A stretch of DNA of 64,000 nucleotides from Catellatospora sp. IY07-71 (lineage in GTDB: Bacteria > Actinomycetota > Actinomycetes > Mycobacteriales > Micromonosporaceae). The notes below the pieces were generated by a model. That model worked only from the letters and a program-made list of their open reading frames with translations, searched no databases and was not told the DNA's origin. This document shows positions 16,350 to 23,478 of the stretch, in pieces (the stretch's first letter is position 1; every line of letters begins with the position of its first letter). Both the position numbers and the translations under genes were made by a program. The stretch is taken from NCBI RefSeq assembly GCF_018326265.1, contig NZ_AP023360.1, positions 7,747,001-7,811,000 of the forward strand. Direction: 5' to 3'.

Positions 16350-17030
16350 ATGCGTAGCGCGCTGATCGTCCGGGGTGGAGCGGAGTTCCACGATCCGGTC
16401 GGCACCACCGACAGCTTCCTGCCATACCTCAAGGACCAGGGTTTCTCGATCGAGATCGCCGAGGACCTCGCCGTGTACGACGACCGGGAGCTGCTCGCCC
16501 GCACCGACCTGGTGGTCAACTGCTGGACCCGCGGGCAGCTGTCGGCCGAGGGGGCGGCCAACCTCGACGACGCGGTACGCGCGGGCACCGGTCTGGCCGG
16601 CTGGCACGGCGGCATCGTGGCGGCGTTCCCCGAGCGGCGCTACCAGTGGCTGACCGGCGGCTGGTTCACCTGCCACCCCGGCAACCTCGTGCCGCACACG
16701 CTGACCGTGCGCCCCGAACGCGCCGGCCACCCGATCACGGCCGGGATCAGCACCGTCGACCTGTGCACCGAGCGCTACTGGATGCTGGCCGACCCGCTCA
16801 ACGACGTGCTGGCGACCATCACCTTCCCGGTCGAGGCGGACGGCCCGTGGCACGAGCCGGTCACGCATCCCGCCGTCTGGACCCGGCATTGGGGCGCGGG
16901 CCGGATCTTCGTCTCCACCGTCGGCCACCACCTGCCCGACCTGGACATCCCCGAGATCCGGCGGCTCACGGAACGCGGCCTCACCTGGGCCGCGCGTGGA
17001 CAGATGACGAATGGCGGGAATCCCCCGTGA
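16350..17030 (+). CDS. ThuA-like domain protein
   Basis: A 226-residue protein of the ThuA (class I glutamine amidotransferase-like) fold. It has RSALIVRGGAEFHDP at the first strand, VVNCWTRGQLS, then the elbow GTGLAGWHGGIVAAF in which the usual nucleophile Cys is absent. ThuA-like proteins are found in sugar-utilisation clusters, but their reaction is poorly known. It shares a promoter region and putative operator with udh. The ATG at 16350 gives the conserved start; an in-frame GTG at 16326 would add eight residues. A role in uronate metabolism is inferred. Confidence 0.8.
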   Translation: MRSALIVRGGAEFHDPVGTTDSFLPYLKDQGFSIEIAEDLAVYDDRELLARTDLVVNCWTRGQLSAEGAANLDDAVRAGTGLAGWHGGIVAAFPERRYQWLTGGWFTCHPGNLVPHTLTVRPERAGHPITAGISTVDLCTERYWMLADPLNDVLATITFPVEADGPWHEPVTHPAVWTRHWGAGRIFVSTVGHHLPDLDIPEIRRLTERGLTWAARGQMTNGGNPP

Positions 17031-17130
17031 ACGCTGCGCGTGCATGCCGCGCATGCTCCCGGAGGGTGCGGTGGAGAAAACTTTTTGTAGGCTCTGCGCC
17101 AAGCGATTGTTTTCTACGAGGGAAGCTGCA

Positions 17131-18039
17131 ATGCGCGAGCAGACGCAACACCTGTCCGTCGCCGTGTCCGTCGCCGGGCTGTGGACGTCACCGGAGGCAG
17201 TGCGCCCGCTCGACGCGCCCGCGCTGGCGGCGCCCTCGCGGCTGCGCGAGTGGGCCGCGGCCCAGGGCCCCGACGAGCGCCGCCAGCTGTGGGGCCGGCT
17301 GGAGACCCAGCTGCTGCTCGGCGAGCCGGTAACGGTGCACGAGACCCGCGACTGCTGGGCCCGGGTCACCGCGCCGTGGCAGCCCTCGCGCAAGGACCCG
17401 CGCGGCTACCCCGGCTGGGTCCCGCTGGCCCAGCTCGCCGCGCCGCCCGCGCCCGCCGCCGACCGGGTGGTCGTCACCGAGCAGGTGGCCGAGCTGCGCG
17501 ACGCCCCCCGCGGGACGGCGCTGGCCGACGACGTCAGCTTCGCCACGGTGCTGCCCTCGCTCGGGCGGCGCGACGGCCACGTCGAGGTGGGCCTGCCCGG
17601 CGGGAGCACCGGCTGGCTGGCCGACACGCAGGTCACGGCGTACCAGGCGGGCGGGTCACTGCCCACCGCCGAGCAGCTCATCGCCGCCGGCCGGCTGTTC
17701 CTCGGGCTGATGTACCTGGCCGGCGGCTCGCACGGGCTGACCCTGGACTGCTCCGGGCTGACCCACCTGATCTACCGGCGGTTCGGCCACACGCTGCCGC
17801 GCGACGCCGACGACCAGGCGCTGGTCGGCGAGCACGTCGAGGTGGCCGACCTGGCCCCCGGCGACCTGCCGGTCTTCCAGAACGACGCGACCGGCGACGT
17901 CTACCACGTGGGCATCTGCACCGGCACCCCGCAGCAGGCGCTGCACGTCTCCCAGCCGGACTGGGCCTGCCTGGACGGCACGCTGACCGAGATCCGCCAG
18001 CGTCACCTGGTCGCCGGCCGCCGCCTCCGGTCCCGCTAG
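17131..18039 (+). CDS. NlpC/P60 cysteine peptidase, YkfC-like
   Basis: A 302-residue protein with two SH3b-like segments (VTVHETRDCWARVTAPWQ with GYPGWVPLAQL, then RDAPRGTALADDVSF) followed by an NlpC/P60 domain. The catalytic Cys is in LDCSGLTHLIYRRFG and the His in VYHVGICTG. The layout resembles gamma-D-glutamyl-diamino-acid endopeptidases that recycle cell-wall peptides. There is no signal peptide, which fits a cytoplasmic recycling enzyme. The ATG at 17131 follows GAGGGAAG, so longer in-frame starts are rejected. It appears monocistronic and ends at a large hairpin. Confidence 0.85.
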   Translation: MREQTQHLSVAVSVAGLWTSPEAVRPLDAPALAAPSRLREWAAAQGPDERRQLWGRLETQLLLGEPVTVHETRDCWARVTAPWQPSRKDPRGYPGWVPLAQLAAPPAPAADRVVVTEQVAELRDAPRGTALADDVSFATVLPSLGRRDGHVEVGLPGGSTGWLADTQVTAYQAGGSLPTAEQLIAAGRLFLGLMYLAGGSHGLTLDCSGLTHLIYRRFGHTLPRDADDQALVGEHVEVADLAPGDLPVFQNDATGDVYHVGICTGTPQQALHVSQPDWACLDGTLTEIRQRHLVAGRRLRSR

Positions 18040-18047
18040 CCCGGCGC

Positions 18048-18107
18048 CTTTGCTCTGCACACAGATACGCGACACTTCGGCGGTGCGTATCTGTGTGCAG
18101 AGCAAAG
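18048..18107. repeat. Unique long hairpin, 23-bp perfect arms
   Basis: Arms from CTTTGCTCTGCACAC to ATACGC (18048-18070) and the exact complement (18085-18107), with a 14-base loop GACACTTCGGCGGT. It lies between convergent genes (NlpC/P60 and hemerythrin-like) and may serve as a two-way terminator. Confidence 0.93.
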
Positions 18108-18186
18108 CGGGCCGGCTGTCATGGCCGGCCCGCTCATGAGGACGGGGCCGCACCGCTGCGCACGCGACCCCTCGGCGGGTGTCGGC

Positions 18187-19059
18187 TCAGGACGCGCCGG
18201 CGTTGCGCAGTGCCTCACGCACCCGGTCGGCGATGTGCAGCGGCTCGGCCGACCGCATGTCGCCGGGCGGCACGATCCGGTCCGCCGCGCGGGCCGCCGC
18301 CGCCAGCCCGATCAGCTGGTCCGGCGGCACGTTCTCGCGCAGCCAGCCGAACTCCTCGGCCTCCTCCAGCTCCGCGTGCTCGGTGACGTCGTCGCGCAGC
18401 ACCGCGAACCGCTCCGCGAAGCGGGGGTCGTCGATGCCCATGTCCCACAGCTCGGCCAGCTCCTGGGTGGCCCGCTGCTCCTCGTCGAGCCGGGCGGCGA
18501 TCACCTCGTCGCCGTCGGGCAGCCGCCGCTGCGCCAGCGGGTGGACCAGCTGCTGCTCGATGCTCTCGTGGATGATCAGCATGCGGCACAGCTGCGTCCA
18601 GATCTCCTCCTGGTGCTCGCCGCGCAACCGGCCCATCTCGCCGAACATCACCTTGATCTGGTCGTGGTGGGACAGCAGCAGGTCGATGACGTCCTCGCCG
18701 GTATCCGGGGCGGCCTCCGCGCGCGGCTGCGCCGTACCGCTGACGCTCTTGGCCGGGCGCGCGGCCGCGCCGGACCCGGTGCCGCTCCTGCCGCTGATCG
18801 TGCTCTTCTTGGCGGTGGCGCCGGGCTCGGCGGCGATCTTGCCGGCCGTGCTCCCCGAGGCGCCGCTCTGCTCCGAGCGCAGCGTCTTGACCGCCGTCTT
18901 GACCAGATCTTCCTTACGCATGCCCGAGACGCCGGTGACGCCGTGCTCGGTCAGCCAGCCGCGCAGCTGGACGGCGCTCATCGCGGCGATGTCCTGCTCG
19001 GTGGCGACGGCGCTGCCGCCCGTCGCACCCGTCCGGCGGCCCTTGTTCTGCTCGGTCAT
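18187..19059 (-). CDS. Hemerythrin HHE protein with N-terminal SAP/Rho-N-like domain
   Basis: A 290-residue protein. Residues ~20-55 (MSAVQLRGWLTEHGVTGVSG, then KEDLVKTA) look like a SAP- or Rho-N-type helix-extended-loop nucleic-acid-binding domain. A low-complexity Ala/Gly/Ser/Lys segment follows. The C-terminal ~170 residues form a hemerythrin-type four-helix bundle with HHDQIKVMFGEM, IIHESIEQQLVHP and VTEHAELEEAEEF supplying His/Glu iron ligands. A DNA-associated oxygen, NO or iron-sensing role is inferred. The ATG at 19059 follows AAAGGGGGAACG. It is divergent from a ferritin-like secreted protein. Confidence 0.83.
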   Translation of the reverse strand: MTEQNKGRRTGATGGSAVATEQDIAAMSAVQLRGWLTEHGVTGVSGMRKEDLVKTAVKTLRSEQSGASGSTAGKIAAEPGATAKKSTISGRSGTGSGAAARPAKSVSGTAQPRAEAAPDTGEDVIDLLLSHHDQIKVMFGEMGRLRGEHQEEIWTQLCRMLIIHESIEQQLVHPLAQRRLPDGDEVIAARLDEEQRATQELAELWDMGIDDPRFAERFAVLRDDVTEHAELEEAEEFGWLRENVPPDQLIGLAAAARAADRIVPPGDMRSAEPLHIADRVREALRNAGAS

Positions 19060-19274
19060 CGTTCCCCCTTTGCTGTGACCTCCCGGTCCAGGTTTCCCCA
19101 CCGGGCGCGGCCGGGCACCCGAAACCGCCAGTTACCGGGAAGTACGTGAAAATTCGCGGCCGCCACGCCGGACGCGAATGCCGCGCAGCGATCGGGGGTA
19201 ACACACCTGCCGCAGGCGGCGCGGGCCGGCCGGTTCCGCGGCACGCCCGTCACCTCGGCCGGAGGAGGCGCACG

Positions 19275-19823
19275 ATGGCGGACAAGCACCGGAACCTGGG
19301 CGCACTGCACGCACTGGCGGGGGCGCTGGCGGCGCTGCTGGCCCTGGCCTGGGCCGCGCCCGCCGCGGCGGCCCCGTCCCCGCGGGACGTGTCGTACCTG
19401 ATCGCCACCCATCAGGGCAATCTCTACGCGATCGCGGCGGGCAAGCTGGCTGCGCAGCGCGGCGCCAACGAGGACGTACGCCGCCTCGGCCAGACCTTCG
19501 TCGATGACCACACCCGCCTCGACGCCGAGCTGAGGGCGCTGGCGCAACAGCTCAAGGTGCCCCTGACCGACCAGCTCGACGGCCCGGAGCAGGACGAGCT
19601 GAAGGCGCTGGCGGCCGCGCCGGCCGGGGACGCGTTCGACCAGATGTGGATCACCGAGCAGATCGAGCAGCAGGGCGAGCTCTACGAAGGCATCAACCTG
19701 GAGCTGAACTACGGCTACGACGAGCGGGTCAAGAACCTGGCGCGCGACGCCGACGACGTGATCCTGGCCCACATCGGGGAGCTGAACACCGTCGACCGCG
19801 AGGTCTCCGCCCCGGCCGGCTGA
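19275..19823 (+). CDS. Secreted DUF4142 (ferritin-like) protein
   Basis: A 182-residue protein with a signal peptide (LGALHALAGALAALLALAWA then AAPAAAA) and a DUF4142 four-helix domain: ATHQGNLYAIAAGKLAAQRG, then VRRLGQTFVDDHTRLDAELRALA, and IEQQGELYEGINLELNYG. The family resembles ferritin-like bundles, but its function is unknown. The ATG at 19275 lies behind GGAGGAGGCGCACG, a very strong ribosome binding site. Its neighbour across the divergent promoter is a hemerythrin-like protein, so both may relate to iron or oxidative stress. Confidence 0.82.
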   Translation: MADKHRNLGALHALAGALAALLALAWAAPAAAAPSPRDVSYLIATHQGNLYAIAAGKLAAQRGANEDVRRLGQTFVDDHTRLDAELRALAQQLKVPLTDQLDGPEQDELKALAAAPAGDAFDQMWITEQIEQQGELYEGINLELNYGYDERVKNLARDADDVILAHIGELNTVDREVSAPAG

Positions 19824-19836
19824 TCACTGCCCGCTC

Positions 19837-19870
19837 CGGCCGCCGGTGTGTCATCGCACCCCGGCGGCCG
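19837..19870 (+). terminator. GC-rich hairpin after DUF4142 gene
   Basis: Arms CGGCCGCCGG (19837-19846) and CCGGCGGCCG (19861-19870) with a 14-base loop, 14 bases after the stop. It has no strong T-run, as is usual in high-GC actinobacteria. Confidence 0.6.
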
Positions 19871-19930
19871 TACGGGTCTCTAATCGAACCGTCATCACTG
19901 TTCACTGACGTGAAAGTGCAGGGCCGTACC

Positions 19931-20077
19931 GTGAGCGAACCGCAGCACGCCGGAACCGGTGACCCGTCGTTCCTCGACGACGAGGAGCTGGAGGACTTCG
20001 TCGCCTCCGCCGACGACACCATCGACCTGAGCCGCACCCCCGACTACGAGCCCTTCGACGACGACGAGGACTACTGA
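19931..20077 (+). CDS. Small acidic protein, 48 aa
   Basis: A short frame from GTG (preceded by GCAGGG) encoding a very acidic peptide: DDEELEDFVASADDTIDLSR, then EPFDDDEDY at the C-terminus. Isoelectric character is extreme, and the stop codon abuts repeat family 1 copy D, the same arrangement seen after several real genes here. No family is recognised. A GTG at 19910 would add seven residues. Coding status is plausible but not proven. Confidence 0.45.
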   Translation: MSEPQHAGTGDPSFLDDEELEDFVASADDTIDLSRTPDYEPFDDDEDY

Positions 20078-20078
20078 G

Positions 20079-20130
20079 AAAGGAAGGGCACCTTCTCGAC
20101 GGTTTCCGTGGTAGAAGGTGCCCTTCCTTC
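20079..20130. repeat. Palindromic repeat family 1, copy D
   Basis: AAAGGAAGGGCACCTTCT pairs with AGAAGGTGCCCTTCCTT around the loop containing ACGGTTTCCGT. It lies between the convergent small acidic gene and the DsbA-like gene, touching the stop codon of the latter. Confidence 0.95.
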
Positions 20131-20746
20131 AGTCGACCCGGGGGCGGGGGCGGTTGCCGCGCTTGAGCTCGTAGAAGCCCGGGGTGCCGGCGACCGCGAG
20201 GACGCCGTCCCAGAGGCGGCCGGCCGCCTCGCCGCGGGGCACGGGGGTGACGACGGGGCCGAAGAAGGCGTTGACGGTGCCGTCCGGGCCGGGGACGTGG
20301 ATGGCGGGGGTGCCGAGGTCCTCGCCGACGGGGCGCAGGCCCGCCTCGTGGCTCTCGCGCAGCGCCTCGTCGTGGTCGGTGCCGTCGGCGGCGCCCGCCA
20401 GCTCCGTGGGCAGGCCGAGGGCGGCCAGGGCGGCGGTGTACAGGCCGGGGCCGATCGGGGTCTTCGTCCCGTGGATACGGTCGCCGAGGGCGGTGTAGAA
20501 GTCGCGTACCACCTCGTCGCCGAACTTCTGCCGCACCGCGGTGACCACCCGGACCGGGCCGAGGGTGTCGGCCAGCCAGCCGCGATACCAGGCGTCGACC
20601 TCGCGGTCGCGGTTGAGCAGCCACAGGCTCATCACGTGGAAGCGGACCCGCACGTCGCGCACCTGCTCCACCTCCAGCAGCCAGCGGGAGGTGTTCCAGG
20701 CCCAGGGGCACTTCGGGTCGAACCACATGTCGGCGTACGTCGGCAC
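20129..20746 (-). CDS. DsbA-family mycothiol-dependent reductase (Rv2466c-like)
   Basis: A 205-residue thioredoxin-fold protein. The N-terminal motif YADMWFDPKCPWAWNTSRWL matches the Rv2466c group of mycothiol-linked nitroreductases. The active site here is CPWA, retaining the first Cys but lacking the second, so a monothiol mechanism through mycothiol is expected. The central helical insertion and cis-Pro region (DLGTPAIHVPGPDG) are present. The GTG at 20746 is chosen because GAAGGAGG lies just ahead of it and ten bases separate it from the upstream cupin stop. It forms an operon with the cupin gene. Confidence 0.83.
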   Translation of the reverse strand: MPTYADMWFDPKCPWAWNTSRWLLEVEQVRDVRVRFHVMSLWLLNRDREVDAWYRGWLADTLGPVRVVTAVRQKFGDEVVRDFYTALGDRIHGTKTPIGPGLYTAALAALGLPTELAGAADGTDHDEALRESHEAGLRPVGEDLGTPAIHVPGPDGTVNAFFGPVVTPVPRGEAAGRLWDGVLAVAGTPGFYELKRGNRPRPRVD

Positions 20747-20756
20747 AGGGCCTCCT

Positions 20757-21233
20757 TCAGGCACGGTACTGGTCATGGCGGGCGAACAGGTCGGTCCACT
20801 CCTCCTCGGACAGCTGCCGTCCGGTGGCGGAGATCTCGGCCAGCTCGCGGAAGTAGGTCTCGCGCGGGATGCCGGGCGCGAACAGGATGAGCATCGAGGC
20901 CTCGGCGTCGCTCTCGTTGCCGAAGCCGTGCACGCCGCCCTCGGGCACGTGCAGGAAGTCCCCGGGCCGCCCGTCGATCCAGCGCGCGCCGTCGTAGAGG
21001 CGCACGGTGCCGGACACGACGTAGAACGACTCGGAGAAGGTGCGGTGGAAATGCGCCGACGCGCCGCCCGCACGGGCGGGCATGCGCCATTCGTAGAGCC
21101 CGAACCGGCCCCGCGTGGCGCTGCCCGGGGCGAGGAAGCGACCGACCGAGCCGGAGCTCATCACCGCCTGCTCCACCTCGCCGGACCGGTGCAGCTCCGC
21201 GCTGACCTCACCGAACTCGGACGTGTACGTCAC
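20757..21233 (-). CDS. Cupin-domain protein
   Basis: A 158-residue single-domain cupin. Motif 1 is SAHFHRTFSESFYVVSGTVRLY (His and Glu metal ligands) and motif 2 is PGDFLHVPEGGVHGFGN. The C-terminal helix-rich tail (ETYFRELAEISATGRQLSEE) is common in small actinobacterial cupins of unknown substrate. It is the first gene of a leftward pair with the DsbA-like reductase and is divergent from the MarR regulator, with nested palindromes between them, so MarR control of the pair is likely. Confidence 0.85.
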   Translation of the reverse strand: MTYTSEFGEVSAELHRSGEVEQAVMSSGSVGRFLAPGSATRGRFGLYEWRMPARAGGASAHFHRTFSESFYVVSGTVRLYDGARWIDGRPGDFLHVPEGGVHGFGNESDAEASMLILFAPGIPRETYFRELAEISATGRQLSEEEWTDLFARHDQYRA

Positions 21234-21252
21234 AGTCCACTCCCCTCGCCGA

Positions 21253-21289
21253 AAACTAGCTTACTGATAACTTAGCACTAAGCTAGTTT
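21253..21289. promoter_or_regulatory. Putative MarR operator, nested palindromes
   Basis: Outer inverted repeat AAACTAGCTTA (21253-21263) / TAAGCTAGTTT (21279-21289), with an inner palindrome CTTAGCACTAAG (21271-21282). It occupies the 77-base gap between the divergent cupin and MarR genes, the expected place for an autoregulatory site. Confidence 0.8.
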
Positions 21290-21310
21290 CCGTCAAGGTA
21301 TCATCCCGCC

Positions 21311-21808
21311 ATGGCCAACGACGGCGTGGACGCGATCATCGAACAGTGGCGCGAGCAGCGACCCGACCTCGACGACCTGCTGCCGATGGAGGTGTTCGGC
21401 CGCGTCTACCGCGTCGCCGCCGCCATGGGCGACCGCATGGAGGCCGCCTACCAGCGGCTCGGGATCGGGCGCGGCGAGTTCGACGTGCTCGCCACGCTGC
21501 GGCGCTCCGGGGAGCCGTACAACCTCTCGCCCAAGCAGCTGTCGGACACGCTGATGCTGACCACCGGCGGCATGACGGGCCGGCTGGACAAGCTGGAACG
21601 GGCCGGGCTGATCGCGCGCACCCCGGACCCGGCCGACCGCCGCTCGCTGCGCGCCCAGCTGACTCCCGCCGGACGGGAGCTGATCGACCGGGCCGTCGCC
21701 GTCGGCCTCCAGGTCCAGCGCGAGGCGCTCAGCCACCTCTCCCCCGCCGACGCCCGCCGCCTCGCCGACCTCCTGCGCGACCTCGCCGCGGCGGTCACCC
21801 GCCCCTAG
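21311..21808 (+). CDS. MarR-family transcriptional regulator
   Basis: A 165-residue winged-helix regulator. The recognition region is NLSPKQLSDTLMLTTGGMTG followed by the wing RTPDPADRRSLRAQLTPAG, including the conserved D-x-R-D-R-R-like segment. It is expected to dimerise and bind the nested palindromes directly upstream, repressing itself and the cupin/DsbA-like operon until a ligand or oxidant is sensed. Its stop is followed at once by repeat family 2. Confidence 0.9.
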   Translation: MANDGVDAIIEQWREQRPDLDDLLPMEVFGRVYRVAAAMGDRMEAAYQRLGIGRGEFDVLATLRRSGEPYNLSPKQLSDTLMLTTGGMTGRLDKLERAGLIARTPDPADRRSLRAQLTPAGRELIDRAVAVGLQVQREALSHLSPADARRLADLLRDLAAAVTRP

Positions 21809-21886
21809 ATCACTCGACTTGCCTGGCAAGTGGGCGAAAGCGCGGCCAAGATTCGCCCATCTGCCAGGCAAGTCAGATGATCAAGG
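21809..21886. repeat. Intergenic repeat family 2, copy 1
   Basis: A ~78-base inverted repeat: outer arms CGACTTGCCTGGCA / TGCCAGGCAAGTC and inner arms GGGCGAA / TTCGCCC. The loop AGCGCGGCCAAGA is conserved in inverted orientation at 46427-46508. It lies between the convergent MarR and VOC genes. Confidence 0.92.
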
Positions 21887-21904
21887 CACGGCGCGGCCCG
21901 GCGC

Positions 21905-22276
21905 TCAGTGGCGGACCAGGCAGAAGGGGTGGCCGGCGGGGTCGGCGTAGACGCGCCAGCCGTGGGAGGCGGCGTCGAGGAGGGTCGCGCCGGCGGCGAG
22001 CACCTCCGTTTCCGCGGCGTCCAGATCGGGTACGCCGAAATCGAGGTGGAACTGCTGCGGGTGCGCGGGGTCCGGCCAGCGCGGCGCGCGGTGGTCCGGG
22101 ACCCGCTGGAACGCGAGCACCAGACCGGACGGCGTGTGCAGCGTCGACCAGTCCGCGTCCAGCGACCAGCGCCGGTCCGGCCGGTCCACCTCGCCGCCGA
22201 GCAGCCGCCGGTAGAACTCGGCGAGTCCCTTCGGCTCGGGGCAGTCCAGCACGACACACTGCAGTTCGGCTCGCAT
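21905..22276 (-). CDS. VOC (glyoxalase/bleomycin-resistance) protein
   Basis: A 123-residue protein with the paired beta-alpha-beta-beta-beta modules of the VOC superfamily. The first module is MRAELQCVVLDCPEPKGLAE then FYRRLLGGEV, and the second is QQFHLDFGVPDLDAAETEVL ending DPAGHPFCLV. These are signature turns of the actinobacterial glyoxalase-like group. Metal ligands and substrate cannot be fixed by eye. It is convergent with the MarR gene and divergent from the mycothiol-dependent enzyme gene. Confidence 0.85.
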   Translation of the reverse strand: MRAELQCVVLDCPEPKGLAEFYRRLLGGEVDRPDRRWSLDADWSTLHTPSGLVLAFQRVPDHRAPRWPDPAHPQQFHLDFGVPDLDAAETEVLAAGATLLDAASHGWRVYADPAGHPFCLVRH

Positions 22277-22396
22277 GCGGCGATCGTAGGCCGCCGGGCG
22301 GGCACGGTGGGCCGGGACCGCCGCGGCATCCGGAATGTCCGGACGGCGGGCCGGGTTGATCTCCGGCGACGACCGAGTACATGAGGAGAACAGTTC

Positions 22397-23191
22397 ATGA
22401 GCGACTCCGCTGACGCCGTGATCGCCGCGCTGCGGTCCGGTCACGACGAACTCGCCGCCGCCGTGCGCGGCTACGGCGAGAAGGAGCTGACCGCCCCGTC
22501 GGGCGCGGCGGACTGGGACGTGTCGCAGGTGCTGAGCCACCTGGGCAGCGGCGCCGAGATCCACCTGGCCGCGCTGGACCTGTCGCTGGAGGGCAAGCCC
22601 AACGCCGGCTCCGACTTCAACCAGGGGGTATGGGCGCGCTGGAACGCGATGGCTCCGGCCGACCGCGCCGAGGGCTTCGCGGCCGCCAACGACAAGCTGC
22701 TGGAGCGCTACGAGTCGTTCGACGCGCAGACGCGGCGGGAGCTGCGCATCGACATGGGCTTCCTCCCGGCGCCCGTCGACGTGGCCACGGCGGCCGGATT
22801 CCGGCTGAGCGAGTACGCGTTCCATTCCTGGGACGTGCGGGCCGGGGCCGACCCGGCGGCGACCCTCGCTCCCGAGGCGGTGCCGCTGCTGAACACCATC
22901 ACCCCCGGCATGCTCGGCTGGATCGCCAAGACCGACCGGCTCGGCGGCCGCACGGCCGTGCTGCGCATCGAGACCACCGACCCGGACGCGGTCTACGGGC
23001 TGCGCCTGTCGCCGGAAAAGGTCGAGCTGACCGACCCGCCCGCCGAGCCCGACGGCGTGCTGCGGCTGCCCGCCGAGGCGTGGCTGCGCCTGCTCGTGGG
23101 CCGCCTGTCACCGGCGCACACCCCGTCCTCCGTGGAGACCTCCGGCGCGGCCGATCTGGACCTGCTGCGCGACGTCTTCCGCGGCTTCTGA
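22397..23191 (+). CDS. Maleylpyruvate isomerase-family mycothiol-dependent enzyme
   Basis: A 264-residue protein of the TIGR03083/MDMPI type. The N-terminal DinB-like four-helix bundle carries WDVSQVLSHLGSGAEIHLAA, where the His is a metal ligand. The second conserved His is in EYAFHSWDVRAG. The C-terminal domain (LRLPAEAWLRLLVGRLSPAH) is SCP2-like. Family members use mycothiol as a cofactor, consistent with an actinomycete. The substrate is not known. A clear GC-rich hairpin follows the stop, so it is probably monocistronic. Confidence 0.87.
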   Translation: MSDSADAVIAALRSGHDELAAAVRGYGEKELTAPSGAADWDVSQVLSHLGSGAEIHLAALDLSLEGKPNAGSDFNQGVWARWNAMAPADRAEGFAAANDKLLERYESFDAQTRRELRIDMGFLPAPVDVATAAGFRLSEYAFHSWDVRAGADPAATLAPEAVPLLNTITPGMLGWIAKTDRLGGRTAVLRIETTDPDAVYGLRLSPEKVELTDPPAEPDGVLRLPAEAWLRLLVGRLSPAHTPSSVETSGAADLDLLRDVFRGF

Positions 23192-23201
23192 GCCGGGTCC
23201 G

Positions 23202-23243
23202 GCGACGGAGGCTTCCGTTCCGGGAGCCTCCGTCGCGGCGTTT
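23202..23243 (+). terminator. Hairpin terminator after MDMPI gene
   Basis: Arms GCGACGGAGGCT (23202-23213) and AGCCTCCGTCGC (23225-23236) with an 11-base loop, followed by GGCGTTT. It is ten bases after the stop codon. Confidence 0.75.
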
Positions 23244-23393
23244 CAGGCGGGCGTACGCTGCCAGCGGCGCAGCACCGTGTAGCCCGCCAGGAACAGCACC
23301 ACCGCGTTGAGCACGTGCTACACGTGCTTCGCGCCGCCAGGCCGAACAGCAGCAGTCCCACCAGCGCGGCTGACGCGGGTGTGGACCCGGTGA
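23243..23393 (-). pseudogene. Remnant of a membrane-protein gene 3' end
   Basis: Read leftward, one frame gives a hydrophobic segment ALVGLLLFGLAA and the next frame gives LNAVVLFLAGYTVLRRWQR then TPA and a stop. The frame break falls at a short AGCACGTG duplication. The tail resembles another broken tail at about 25199-25260 on the same strand (GYAVVRRRQPTPT). I read this as decayed coding DNA on either side of the next gene. The original family is not recognised, and the call is tentative. Confidence 0.3.
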
Positions 23394-23478
23394 ACGGCTG
23401 CGGTACTCGCGGGTCGTGCGTCCGGCGGCCCGGGGTGCGCGATGCGGCGGCCCGCGTACGCCGTGGAATGATCTGCCG

